This document shows positions 1 to 12,660 of a stretch of DNA of 64,000 bases, in pieces (within the stretch, counting starts at the first letter, position 1; every line of letters begins with the position of its first letter). Below the pieces are notes generated by a model. The model was not told the DNA's origin. It made no database searches and worked only from the letters and a program-made list of their open reading frames with translations. The DNA lies in the NCBI RefSeq assembly GCF_001649575.2, contig NC_051451.1, positions 23,931,447 through 23,995,446 on the forward strand, written 5' to 3'. This stretch comes from Kryptolebias marmoratus. Its lineage: Eukaryota; Chordata; Actinopteri; Cyprinodontiformes; Rivulidae. Made by a program: the position numbers and the translations under genes.

Positions 1-223
1 CCCCCCCCCCCCAACCCTTGAGTTACTCTATATGGCTTTGTTCTCCTGTGTGAACGATACTATTGCCATTTGTATGTTGGACAGAGATACTCCCAACCAA
101 AGAAAAGGCTCAAAATGGCCAAAGAACGATCAGGTAAGGAGAAGGAGGCACACTGGGACACACGATCAGGGGTCAGAGGTTAGGATTCACAGGGTCCGGA
201 GTCTTATGGGGGCCAAGCGACCT
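1..223 (-). other. foxn2: foxn2 3' UTR (partial)
   Basis: This follows the foxn2 stop codon on the minus strand. No AATAAA or ATTAAA in minus orientation is evident before the window edge, so the 3' UTR and poly(A) site probably lie outside. A C-run occupies the first 12 bases. No independent gene is supported here. Confidence 0.7.
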
Positions 224-3200
224 TCATTTCCTGTTAAGTTTTGTGCTCTTGACAGTGCGTTTGGACCCCTCTGTGCAGCTGCGTATACCAGCGAGGTGCA
301 GCAAGGAGCCGGCAGCTTCCTTCAGCTCCTCGTCCAGCTCCGGCTTGACCTCGTGTCGGGCCCTCTTGCTAATGGGCCACTTGATGGCAGGCGGACGCCG
401 GGACGTTTGCTGGACGCCCCTCTCGTCCCAGAGGTCGGAGTCCTCGTCGCTGTGGAAACCCTCGCTGCCGGCGCGGCGAGACTGTCCGCGGTCGCAGCCG
501 CCTTCGTCCAGGGAGGACAGAGAGGAGGAGGAGGAGCGGGAGGAGCAGCGCTGCAGCGCCACGCTGCTGTAGTTGTGGTCCTGCTTCGGATCGCTACTGA
601 CCAGGACAGAGTCGGGTCGGGAGAGGTCCAGCGGGCCGTCAGAGTTACCTGGGAGGAGCAGAAGAGCCAAAGATTCACAGGCATACATATAACTTTTATT
701 TTTACAGGCTTCTAATTAAATGATTAATTCTTAAAGAACAAACTGGGATAGAAAAGTAAAGTCTACTGGGACTTTAGGAAAAGTGAAATTCAGACACCAC
801 AAACAGGTTTAATCTTTCTTGTTTGCAGTAAAAGTGAAAAGCAGAACTAAGATTTGTCTTGGCCCTAAAGGGAAAACCTGCCTTTAAAAATTATTCACTG
901 CATGCATGAGAAAGCAGAATTAACGCTGATAGAAACAGAACTAATCTTAGCGAAAATAAACACACATTTGCATTAAATACAGAATTAAGTGAAACTAGAC
1001 TAGGGCAAAGGAGGTCAGCTTATTAACTTAAAGGGAAAAATTAAATTTGGACAAAATTTTTAAAAACACAACAAAAATATCCACACTGTTAAAAGATCTG
1101 ATAGTGCTACTAATACTCACTGAAACTGAGTTTATTTTCATGTACTACAAGGAGTAAGAAGCAGTTCCACATTTAAAGACAAAGAAGATTTTTTTTTGTT
1201 AAATTTAATCAATAAGACACTTTCTTGGCAGATGCTATCAGCCATCAAGCCATGTAGTACAAAATGCCCCTAAAAGAGCAGATTGCAAATAAATATTTCA
1301 TTTAGAGATTAATCCGTTCAAGAAAATAAAACAATATAACTACTTCTGGACATGCTAATGGATGTCACCACATGTTGACGGAGCGGCTAACCTTGTTTTC
1401 AGTCTTTGAGCTAAAACCAAGCTAATCTAAGACAAACCAAGCTAAGCTAAGCTAACAGTGATGAGTCCAACAGCTCTGAACTGGCTCTTTTTGGAGAAAT
1501 GAACCAAATGAGTGGTTCCCAGAGAAACGCTGTAAGTCCCATCACTGGAAGCTAAGCTAAGCTAAGCTAATCAGCTGCTATCAACAGTTTCCGAAATCTC
1601 CAGATAATCTTTCAGCGCGTTTTTCAAACAAATGTCAACAGGAAGAGTTATTCACAATCAGGAAGCAGGAGCATTCCTAAATCCTAGATCTAAGATTTTG
1701 TTGACCTTTACACGACATATAAAAGCACATAAATTAAAAAAAAACAAACAGAATACATAAAAATAAGCAATGACTGGGAGGAATGAAAGAGGTAGGAGAC
1801 AAAGAGCTAGAAGTGTAGGTGAAAGTTTGGCTGCTTGTGGATTCTCTTACATGGGTCAACGTGGTGCCCGGGGGCAGAGTTTAAGAGCATCATGGCAGTG
1901 GCAGCATCAATATCAGACTCTGGAAGAGGAGAGAACATGCATGATGATCAATCCTAAGGTATGAAAGCATGGCGGCATGGTATCTCTACTCGGACTGGGT
2001 GGGGTGGATTCATCAGTCATTTTTGGACTTGACTCAGGGCGATCCAATTGGTGCTTGCTGAATGTTTTAGAGGACTAACAGAGATAACCTAAAGAGGAAA
2101 AACATAAAGCCACTGATAGTGAGAGTGCATCTGAGCTTCTTAGATCCAACAAAGTGTCTGAAAGCCTCATAGCTCACTTCTGGAGCTCTAAATTATTAAT
2201 GATCACAGTGAGACTGAGTGCTCGACACTGAGCACCAGCAGAAACTCTGCCTGTCGTCAAGGTTACAAATCCAAGAGGCAAAAAGGGGAAGGGAGCGGAG
2301 GGGCGGCTGAGACGTCGACAGAGAGCTCTTAATGTTATGGTCTCCATGAGGCATCAATGAACTGAAAGCAACACATCAAAACCAAGAGCTGAGGACAAAA
2401 TGATGCTGAATGTTTCGGGACTGAGATGTGGCAAAAGCAACACAATCAAAATAGTGCACAAACACAAACTAGAAAGACTGCACTTTATATTCTTGCTTTT
2501 ACTCTGCCTATAAAATGTCACGAACCAAAATAATTCTCACTCTGGTCTCACCTTTGAATGAGCAGCCTTGAAGAAAGAGATGACGAGGGGGGGAGGAGGC
2601 ACTGCAGGAAGTTAGCAGAGGACATCAAGGGTCAGATTTGGAGTTTTCTCCAAAAAGAATAAGGAGTAAGTAAATAAAAACTTTGATAATTGAGACAGAG
2701 CAGGCCGAGGCGTTTCTGCTTTGATTGAACGAGAGAACTTTACCTGGGTGGGGAGGCGGGGGGCGTGCAGAAGGCATGTGCGGCTGGGAAGTGCTGCTTC
2801 TTGAGGGCTTGGATTAGGTTGGGGCGATACTCGGGGTCAACACACCAGAGGGAACCTTTCCCGTTGGCCTGTAGGACAGAGCAGGCTCAGTCAAACCAAA
2901 CAACATAAGAAACCTGACAGAAAGTGAGTCGGAGAAGTCTGAGCTGGATGTCCTCATGCTGAGAAGACTTAAGGCCAAATGAAGTTTTCGTTAAATGCAG
3001 GATTGCAACTTAACGCGTGCATTACTGAGGCCTAACAAGCCTGTTAGCTCAACTTATTATTAATGTTAACTGGTTTCATTTGCTAGCCTGCAATCTTTCA
3101 GTCTTCTTGAGCTCATTGCAACACTTCGTCATGTGCTATCATCACCAACTGTTTGGAAGCGATCAGTGTGAAGTCAACAGCAGCGATGGGTTTCAGAACG

Positions 3201-5449
3201 GGGGTACACAACCTTCCCCACTTTACTCCTAATGGGTAAAGACTCGGGACGGTTTTCTTTAAAGACTGAGGGACACTTTGAAATCAGTTCCTGTGACCAG
3301 TGCAGCTGAGTTACTGTAAACTGTTTTTAACTGAAAAATCACAATAAACTTTTATCGGATATTTTAAACAAAACACACCTGAACTACCATATCAGAAAAC
3401 ATAATCCACTGTAGCTAAAAATTACCTTTGTGTTGATACACCAATTCAAATGTCACTACAGTGATGAATGCCTAATTGTTCTTTACTAGATGTAGCCACT
3501 TTTTCAAATATTCAGCTATCAGTGGATGTTTGTACAAACTTTACCAAGTAGCAGAATGAAGACGCGGCAACAGCTGCTCCAACCAGCTCAATGTAGCCCA
3601 TAATTTTTTTTTTTTTTTTTTTTTAAGAGAACATGCTTTATAAATGCACATTTTAGGTGGCTTCTAAATGTTTAGTTTTTGTTGTTAAATACATGTCTAT
3701 TTAAGTGGAAAACACATATTAGTGTCGTATATCAGGTTTTTAAAGATCAGCGTCAGAAATAGAAAAACAGTCGACCTCTATTCTCTACAGCACAAATTAA
3801 ACAACAGCTACAACTAAGAATATTTAAACACCTTTACAAACAGGAAACATTTGTTTGACAACAGTGTGTGAACAATGACTGCGATGAGAGGCGGAGTGTG
3901 CGCCGCCTTATCTGATAGTGGCGTTCTCTGGCTCAGTGTAAAACAGAGCGAAGCGGGGAGGGAGGAGAATAACCTTGACTCAGATTACCAACCAGCCCTG
4001 ATGCAGGAAGAAGGAAATGTCTCCATGGCAACGAAAACCACCAGCCAGTGTCATGTGAAACTGGTGCTGGCGTCTCAGCAGACGAAGAGCTCTCACTGTG
4101 CACCTGCAGGCTGCGCAGCCCGCACTGCGCCGCGCTGCTGCCCGCCGCCGTCCTCCCCCAAGGTGGGAAAATATCAGCCCAGACCACACCTCCGCAGCAT
4201 CGGCGAAGGGAAAGTTAAACTTCCAAGCTTGAATTCTGAATGCTGCTTAAGTTCAGCCATTAATATTTAGTTAGAAATCCTAAATGCAAGGTTCTGTTGC
4301 AACACATTCAACTATAAAACCCTTAAAATGGCAATTAAATTACCCCCCCCCCCCGGGCCAATCATTTTCTATTTTACTCTAAGGAATATTTGCACAGCAT
4401 ATGAAGTATTCATGTATTATTTTGTCACAAGCTTAAGCAGCTTTACTGTTTTTCTTTTATGCAAAACTGCAACAAGCAGTAAACTAAAGTTGTTTTCTCT
4501 GTGTTTAAAGTTTGCTTTCTTCCTGCAGCTTGGCGTTTAGCTTCGTCCATCTGTTGGATGTTTCTGGTTAAAATAGCTGAACTACCTCGAAGCCCTACAG
4601 GAGATAAGAGCCTTTCTTATTGCGCCGTGTTTGCACTTCCTCTGTGGGAGTACCTGTAACCTTGACTGGATTCCACTCTTATTGCAACAAAAGTCACAGA
4701 GGTTTCCTGCAGCTGTTTGAACCTCGGGGACACAGCCATGATCCACACTGCAGCGTTACACTGCAACATATGAGGAATCTGCAGCGTTTTGCTGAATGAA
4801 ATTAATATAAAGTTCCTGCACAGTTTTCTTGCTGTTCATTTGCGTGATTCTGGTAAAAGAAGAAACACTGCGGACCCACCTTTCCTAAACTCCTGTCGAC
4901 CTTGCGGAAGCATTTGTTTAGAGACAAGTTGTGACGAACTGAGTTCTTCCAGCCAGTGGGAGCGTTGGAGAAGTAGGGGAAGTGCTCCAGAATCCAGCCG
5001 TAGATTTCTTTAACGGGCAGGGACTTGCTGGGAGACTGCTCAATGGCCATGTAGATGAGGAGGGAAAAAGAGAAAGGTGGCTTAGACTTCAACGAGTCCC
5101 GCTCCCTGCCTCTGTTGTGTGACAAAGACGAGGAGGACGATGATGACGACGGGCCCTGGTTGGACCCGTAATCTCCTTCTATGTCAAAGAGGGGGCTGCC
5201 GCTCGGCTGAGCTTCGGGCCCCCCGAGCGTGAAGTTCTGCAGCAGGTTCTCGTGGAGCCAGTTGAGGTTGGTGAGCTCCTCGTCCTCGGTGCCTCCGGTA
5301 CGGTCCACACTCGTCGCGAGCGGGCTGGATGCGCACTCCGCCTCGGGCAGGGTTCCCACGCCACAAACACCTCGGAGTCCTGTCCGCTCTTCTTGCATAC
5401 CCGGAATTTCCGTTTTCTTATCTGGTGACATCCCAATGATTGGACCCAT
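224..5449 (-). CDS. foxn2: Forkhead box protein N2 (five coding exons)
   Basis: Forkhead transcription factor of the FOXN2/FOXN3 subgroup, a nuclear DNA-binding protein. Coding exons in transcript order: 5449-4880, 2868-2744, 2601-2552, 1919-1851, 648-224. All junctions are GT-AG, phases agree and the sum is 1239 nt (412 aa plus stop; human FOXN2 is about 431). The start [12 protein letters not shown] matches the family N-terminus. [11 protein letters not shown] (about 61-71) is the FOXN2/3 signature. The forkhead domain spans about 121-215, with recognition helix [12 protein letters not shown] at 169-180; exon 2 supplies wing residues [13 protein letters not shown]. The tail keeps [14 protein letters not shown] and the conserved C-terminal [15 protein letters not shown] block. 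The third exon is only 50 nt. A human segment of about 40 residues after the MMLLN motif is mostly absent; an extra exon in 649-1850 cannot be excluded. FOXN2 rather than FOXN3 is supported by the N-terminal sequence and by synteny with fbxo11 and msh6. An acceptor at 5465-5464 shows that the start exon is preceded by a noncoding exon. Confidence 0.95.
649..1850 (-). other. foxn2: foxn2 last intron
   Basis: Donor GTAAGAG at 1850-1844 and acceptor CCTCCCAG just before 648. AT-rich single-copy-looking sequence with two short GCTAA arrays (1441-1455 and 1551-1570). I see no further coding exon. Confidence 0.7.
1441..1570. repeat. GCTAA pentamer arrays
   Basis: Three tandem GCTAA units at 1441-1455 and four at 1551-1570, with degenerate GCTAA copies just upstream at about 1420-1440. 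A short interrupted minisatellite inside a foxn2 intron. Confidence 0.75.
2869..4879 (-). other. foxn2: foxn2 intron between the two forkhead exons
   Basis: Begins with donor GTGGGT at 4879 and ends at the acceptor CTACAG before 2868. Holds a T21 tract (3604-3624), a GC-rich CpG-containing patch (about 4075-4205) and a C-run (about 4344-4354). Small open frames over the GC-rich patch have no recognisable product and are left out. Confidence 0.7.
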
Positions 5450-8400
5450 TAAACCAAAGAGGTCTGGAGAGACAAGAAAGAGGTTGTTAATGTTTCTCGG
5501 CTGACAAAAAACAAAATCAGAGGTTTGACAGTGAAGCTATTTTTAAAACAAAACTGGCAGCATGAAATAACTGCATGCGACACTTTAGAATGATGTGCTC
5601 TTCCAAGAATTGACCTTGTTTTTCTAAGTTTCCCCAGAGGCAAATTCGCTGTACCCGTCTCTGCCTCCACCGCACTTCTTGGTCTTCCTACTGTTCCTTC
5701 TCTTCATGCCTAGCGAGGACAAAGAGGCCCTAAGCGCTCCCTCCTCTTGACTCCAGGAGAGGACCTTCGAGGACATCCTCTCAAACAACTGAACTGACTT
5801 AAGACTCCACTCCTCAACACCCACCTCATCTAAGGCAAAAAACCCAGCTGCTTGTTATGTGGAAATGAGCATGAGATCATCCAGTCACTGCAGGAATGAG
5901 CAGAAGGCCCGCATCTTACCGAGTGGATAGCCCTTAAAGACTCCTCTGCATTCAGCGAGGATCAAGCCTCAATTAGCTGCATGCTAGATGAAGTAGTATA
6001 AAGAGGCTGCAAATCCAAGAGATAGCAGCCATTTAACAGCACAAAGAAATTCAATGTCAGCGGTGATTTATCATTAACGAATTCCACCCAAGTACCCTTA
6101 TTTAGACAATGACACTTGTCTTGTTTTTACACGGGCTGTGAAGAAGCATTAAGTAGAGCGACTACCATAGTTTTAGTTGGAGCTAATCTCTTGTATCGTC
6201 CAGAAAGAGATGCCATTTTATCAAAAACACTTGTTTTACTCCATGTTTAACAACAGCCTCCTATAACATAAACTATATCATATAAGCAAAGGTTTTGCAT
6301 GCTGCTTAGAGAGGACAAGAGCATGAAGAGCTCACTCTTTGTTTCAGCTCACAACAAGCTTTATGTCCTGGGTGTCACCATGACAACCATGCCATCTCTT
6401 CAATACCAGCAGAAATCCCACAAACAAGAGTCAGTAAGATAATAAGTAATCTGTGGCTGACTCTGCCACAGATGACCGCTGAACATCCCCACCCTTCCAC
6501 CACATTAACGCGCTCTTCCCCTGCTGTTATTGCGGGCGAACGCCGCGTGTTCAGGTTCTGAGGTGGTCCGGGATGTTCTGGAACCGAATCGAGGTTGGAG
6601 AGGTAAAGGCGAGCCATGCGCCGGACGGGCATGTCTTCTCGTTCCTGTGATAGGATAAGAATTGGGTCAAACTCGAGAGTGTTTGCACAGTGGCTGTGAC
6701 AGGAGAGGGAGTGGATGTACACACAAATCAGTTTGTAAAAGCCAGCCAGGAGGGGGGAAGGAGGCATTAGTGCATTTACAGAATAACCCATCGGCTCTCA
6801 CTGAGAGATAAACATACAGCAGACTGATTCTGTTCAGCTTAAGAGTGACATTTAAATATAAAATCATGGTTTCTTCAGCTTTAAAGGCAAACTTTGTTTT
6901 AGTATCTGTAATAATACTACATCCTGGCCGCCCCTATGTGACGTTTGTCGTCTACATATATCTATCCGAGCTTCAGTTGTCTTTACAGCACCACAGAATC
7001 GTCCAGATGAACTGCATCTACTTCTGCTTTTTCAATAACCAGTCAGAAAAAAACTGACAACTACATTTATTTTCAGGCTATATGCAACAAAACAGGCAGC
7101 ACGAACAAAGGAAGAGACAACAATAGGGAAGAGGTACGATTAGTTTAAGGCGCTAAACGGGAAAAAATAAAAATACAAGCCAGACCAAAAGATGAAGGGA
7201 AAACACAAAGAGCACAAGTGGTGGGGAGGTAGGCTGTGCAAGTTTTCCAGTCTGGGATGAATCACAGCGCTCAGCAAAGTAGAGCAATCAGACATGTCAG
7301 GCAGCATGAGGACTGCCTTATTTGTGTCGGACGTAAATCTCTGCTCACAGATATCCCCTGACATGACAGTTTCTTACTTTGATTTAATTTACAAACAATA
7401 AGGAGATCAAGTAGTGTACAGTTAGAGAAAATATCATTTGTGCTGCTAAAAAACATTTGTAACCCAGGCTTTGAATGACTTTATTGTATCATTTTAAACC
7501 CTTGGCATGAGTCATCCTGCTTTTATGAAGTCCTGAAGAGTAGCTGTGTATACCAGGGATGGACAACATTTTTTTTATTTGCTGAAGAGCCATATTGTCT
7601 TGGTTAAAGGAATTGAAGAACCGCACATTGAATTAAAGAAAGTATTCTTCCTGGCATCTATATTGGAAAACATCTTCAGACTTTTCCTGCTTTCTTGGAG
7701 AATAAATCTGTAACATAGCTAGCATTCTTGGTCAAAAAGTCTTTTTTTTAACCCAGTAATATTCAAACATACTGCCTGGTAAATAACACTTATGATAAAA
7801 TAGTAATAATGAAAAGCATTTTTTCTTGGTCTGTTTCTGCCAAACTTTCTTGGCAAATCCAACTTGAAGACTATTTTAGCCCAAAAGTTAGATTTAGACA
7901 TTCAAAAATTTTAATTTAGATTGTGTTTTCTGTTGCCTCAAGAATCATTAACAGCAGGATGGCTTTTGTTAATTGATTTAAAGCCGTTTTTAAATTGCAT
8001 TTCAGGATGTCGAGGGCTGAAGAGAGAGAAAGTTCAAAAATAACCTCAGGACTTCTTTTTGCCCATGAGTGGTTAGACAAAAAGTGTGTTTAAAAATTGA
8101 CACAGGAAGAAAGTAGGGCATGACAATGCATGAGATAAAGAAAAAAAAGCAAGCCACAATGTGAAAATAAGTGACAATAAGCAAACGAAAGACTAACTGA
8201 AGATGCAATTTAACAAGGCTGTTAGGTTGTTCTTTGGGACTTTAGGTTAAAATTAACCCGATGACTCCGTTCTGATGCCAAACAATTAGGTCACAGTAAA
8301 CCACAATCCGACATAAGTGTGCCTAAATCCAGATGTGACAACATCGAGTCATTTGATTAAAAGGTGCAGCCAAAAAAGGCCTTCGTAAACACTCCACATG

Positions 8401-9104
8401 ATTGTTGTTTCTGCTTTAACAGCCCATAAATGACCCCCTGTAAACCTGGCTGAGTTTTATGGAGTGAAGATGCAATAAAATCATAGAATGGCTGGAGTGA
8501 TTAGCCTAAGAGCACAAAAGAACTTCGCCTTGGTCTTTTTATTTCCACAAACTTGACCTCTCTCTGCTGGGATCTTGGGCAGCAGAGAGAGCGGATCCTC
8601 TTTGAGGAGCTCCTCCAAATGACTTGAATATCAACAAAAGGCATGGTGGACGGATGAGAACGCTGCCTCGCATCCAGCCAAACACAGGAAGCATTTTACC
8701 ATGACTGCAGCTGGTCAATTACCACAGCTTTTGCAATAATCACAGTTATCCCTGCTCTTACAAAAAAAAAAAAAAAAAAAAGAGCATCAAAGAGAGGCGG
8801 CTGGATCTGCAGTAAATAATGGGACACTAGTGAGTAGAGTAGAGAGGGAGCTAATAAGGCAGTCTGGCCTGTTGACTGCTGCTCATCCTTGAAAATACAC
8901 CCAAGCTGCAATGGTGCTGACCTGATGGCTCATCTGCAAGTTAAAAAAGCACTGCGCACCGCCAGCCTCATCATATTCATGTGCAAACAGGCAGACTAAC
9001 AGCAGGTGCCACGGCACATCTCTCCCCCCTTCAAACTGCTCTTTTATCCTGTTAAGCACTTGGCCTATTCAAAAATACACAAAAACATATGGAGATGGCT
9101 GTAA

Positions 9105-9419
9105 GTGGCAAATCAAGCAGTCGATGTGTCAAATATGTACGCGAGAATGTACAGGCGCTTCAACAAAATGAAGAGGTGCTGCTTTTTGAGGCGTTTTCCT
9201 GGGAGTGAATCTCACAATCGCGACTCAGTTGCCACGACAGCCGATGTTGTAAGGGAAGCAATTGTGCTCATGTCTGTGCATGAAGAGAGAGCTAATGTGC
9301 GGAGATCAATACAGGCGGAAACTGCTGAGGCCAGCAGTCTGCCGCCGTTCTCCCCAAACCTGTTTGACAAAGAGCAGTGGGAGAGGCGGCTGCCAACCTG
9401 GATGTCATGGCATTCCTAA
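9105..9419 (+). other. Orphan 104-codon open frame inside the probable foxn2 intron 1
   Basis: ATG to TAA on the plus strand, antisense to foxn2. It has a mixed amino-acid composition and no low complexity. I recognise no domain and see no splice or poly(A) context. It may be chance, an antisense exon or a conserved noncoding element. Not called as a gene. Confidence 0.2.
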
Positions 9420-10739
9420 GTCCTTTAGGGCGCGCTTTGCAACGGTCAATCCACGCACTGAACGGCAAAGCTCGGGTTAAACGAACATCCACCTACAGTG
9501 TGTGTTTTTGTACGCTCAACGGAGCAGGATTCCAAAGCAAAAAGTTGGTCGTTTGTTAACCGCCGTGTGTTCATGTGATCACACCACACCCTCTTCACAC
9601 AAACCAGTTACACAAAGGTGTGTCAGTCACAAAGCCCCACGGTGACGGCTGTTATTTGAAACTCTAACTGATATTTTGGTTGACTACCCAGTCTGGTTGG
9701 AGCTCTTGTTGACACAAACATGAGGTAGAATGGGACGGAGGAAGAGGAAGCTCCAGGCAACCAGGAGGCCAATTCTTTTATTTTACAGGAGAGTCAAATC
9801 ATGTCACGAGGAATAAAGTACCAAATAGATGTGAGGTTTATTCAGGCTTCTGTTGAAACAGTCCTGGATGGTTTGTTTTTAAATAAAACTACTAGTTAAG
9901 TGTTAACCGTTTAATCGGTGCCCGAGGTGAAGGCAAATGAAAATGCTTGTACAAAGCATTACAACTGGGCCCACACACTCAGCCCGTACAAAGGAGCGGT
10001 TGTTTTTCCTCTAGTCGTGTTTCCAAAGTGCTCAGTATTCACCTCGCAGTTTCAAACAGGGGCCTGGGAGGGAGAGGAAACACCTCCTGCCTGTTGAGGA
10101 AGTTCATTTTCAGAAAAACAGATTCAGACTTCACACAAGGATGATTAGGCCCTCTTTACGCCAAAACATAGGCAGAAGGAGGCCCAGATGTAGCGACACT
10201 CTTTACTTTGGTAAATTATGAATTTAATCAACAAGTAGCAAAGAGAAACACAGGCTGATCCCAGTGCACTGATAATGCAATTACTCAGAGGAAAAACACA
10301 CAACAAAAAAACAACATAATGATACTGTTTATGCTCATCAGCAGCATTAACTTCACACAGAGACTTCAAACTCAAACACACCAAACTGCCTTCTGACTGT
10401 AAACAGAGGTGAGGCCTTCCAAAGTACACGGCAGCCCCCAGTCAACACTGAAACCTTATCTCTTTGGTCATATGTTTTTAAAGTTCAGTGTACCAACATT
10501 CACCACTGATCAACAAGAACAACCGCCTCGTCTGCCTGTAAACTGCAGTCAAAAGTCCTGAAACAGATGCTTGACAGAAGCCTTTTTGTTTCTGCAGTCA
10601 GACGTCACCTTAAGTTCTCACCTTAACGTTCTCTATGAAAAAGTCTACACAGAAACAAACAAGAGCGCTAAAAGTAAAAAAAAAAAACACTCCTGCAATA
10701 AGCCGTCATTGCTGGATACGTAACACACAAGTTTATGAA

Positions 10740-10945
10740 ATATATCTGTTGTGAACAACTCTCAGATCTTAATCAAATTTTAGCTCAATTTACGGAAAAC
10801 TGAATAAGTCTTTGTGTTTGGTCAATGTTAATTAGCTGTGGCGGCCATCTTGAATGGGATTGGCCCCAAAAGTTAAGCAGTTGTAGACGTACATCCGATG
10901 ATTTCTTTCTGGGAGTTTCAATAAAATTTAAACTCTACTTCCATA
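10740..10945 (+). repeat. Abundant dispersed repeat, copy 1
   Basis: Contains the family hallmarks in plus orientation: CTCTCAG..., TTTTAGCTCAATTT, GGCGGCCATCTTGAATGGG and a TACATCCGATGATT block followed by an AATAAAATTTAAA-like end. Diverged single unit. No coding capacity. Confidence 0.7.
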
Positions 10946-11829
10946 AATATGAACTCCTTTTTCAGAGAGAAAGAAAAGTAAAGTAAAAGTAAATGTTATT
11001 GGTAAGTAACACGGTCTTAGTTTTTAATTTTAGTGTCCTTCTGCAGGCAGGAATGAAGAGTTAACATCTGGATGTTACAGTTTTATGTTTTACATCAATT
11101 TGTTTCTAGTTAACATCAAAAGTCCTGGATAAAAATGTTACAAAGCAAACAAATCAATTGTTTTCTTGTGAACCCAGTATAATTCCCTTCACTCTATAGG
11201 TGCACAATAAACCTTTTATTCATTTTCTTATAAAGAATGCTGAACAAATAATAAAAGAGCAGAAATATTAAAAGTTAAAGTGTTATGTGCACAACCAAGT
11301 GACAATAGCCATGTTGGTTTAATGTAAACCTTCATTTTGGTCAAACAGCTAACCAACCCATACTTGAGACTTATCTTAGACGAACTGGATCATTTTAAAA
11401 AGCCCGTTTCCTTATGGCCACCCTGCAGTCAGTCAATAAAATAAATCCTGCTAATGCTAATTCAAAACGCGATGATGAGACAAAGACCCATTGTGACACA
11501 GGGCACAGCTGTCCTTCGCTCTTCCTTTCTCCCAATCAAGGAAACGCTCGTGTCACCGTTGCCTTCAGTGAAGCGGGCCCTAATGGGCTGTCTTGAGTTC
11601 GCCCCATCAGAAATGAGACCGGCACAGGAGCAGTCAGGCATTAGAGAGGAGAAGAAGAAGAGAGGGAGGAAACAGAGGGGCAGAAATGACCACCGGTGGG
11701 AAGATAAAGCAGTGGAGGAGACTGAGGAGGGCCATAAGAAGAATAAAAGCACAGCATATAAATCTATAAAGTAAAGGAGCAAAATTAATGTTTAGGATTA
11801 CAGAAAACAATTTCAATGACTGGTTCTTG

Positions 11830-12085
11830 TTCCGTCTTTGGACGGGTTTAATCACCTCCTGCCTGGGGTCTTCCTGTGTGGAAGTTGGAAGTTCTCCCAG
11901 TGCTTACTTGGGTTTTCTCCAGGTGCTCCGGTTTTTTCCTCCCACTAACAAAAAACATGCACGTTGGGTTTACTGATAACTCTAAATTGTCCCTAAGTGT
12001 GAACAGTCGTCTGTCTCGTTTGTGTCCCTGTGATGGACTTGTAACGTGTCCGAGGTGCAGCCCGCCGACCGCCCGCTGACAGCGA
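11830..12085 (-). mobile_element. LINE-derived 3' fragment
   Basis: Carries phrases typical of a very common teleost LINE tail: AAGTTCTCCCAGTGCTTACT, TGGGTTTTCTCCAGGTGCTC, CTCTAAATTGTCCCTAAGTG and CCCTGTGATGGACTTG. The same family lies in opposite orientation at 54905-55065, and a remnant sits at about 34022-34060. Family recognition is from memory and the exact LINE clade is not assigned. Non-coding and decayed. Confidence 0.7.
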
Positions 12086-12254
12086 ACGGATGAAAAGGTT
12101 TGCTCCAGTTTGCAAATAGCTGAGAGCTGAGCAGAAAAATGTAAAGTTTTCGGCATAAAAGTCGATGCCGTTCGACTGAACCACGAGACGCAAACTAATG
12201 CAAAACATCTCAAAGACCTGCACAAAAACAGATTCAACAGATCACTTTATGTTG

Positions 12255-12660
12255 TGCAATCTCATGTAATATTGCGAGATGTCACGCTCAGAGTATGTGC
12301 TGTGAGTGACTCTCAACTACTACCCCACCACATTAAGCTCAATATTTGTTCAAATTAATTGAGTTATAGCTGAGATCGATTAGCTGTGGACAAACAGAGT
12401 AGACTCTAAATATTAATGCTTGAAGGTTTTAGCAAAGATGTTGCACAATGAGTAGCATTTGAAGGATATGTTGATAATCACCATCCGCTACAACTATACA
12501 GCTTTAGCTGTAAATTAGACTGAATTATAGTCATCATCAATTGGGACGGCTAACAGATTCACAAAGGTCAATCTGTTGTAAAGGTACACGGATATTTCCT
12601 AAAAGTTTTATTAAACTTCCTCCAGAGGTTCATGAGATGTTGTGCTGACAGACAAACACA
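12255..12660 (+). repeat. Abundant dispersed repeat, copy 2
   Basis: Two diverged pieces: a GACTCTCAACTACTACC block at about 12306 and a GAGGTTCATGAGATGTTGTG block followed by ACAGACAAACACAC at about 12625-12660. Plus orientation. Confidence 0.65.

Noticed and set aside
62..134. Exon-like plus-strand segment ending in CAG|GTAAGG
   Set aside because: A good donor, but the upstream acceptor lacks a pyrimidine tract, the reading matches no protein I know, and it lies in the foxn2 3' UTR.
224..715. Large plus-strand frame covering 32-715
   Set aside because: Antisense of the foxn2 last exon, which matches the family C-terminus on the minus strand.
7555..7630. CAGGGATGGACAAC... as a hAT-type element end
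   Set aside because: One hAT-like end was suspected, but no matching second end or target duplication was found.
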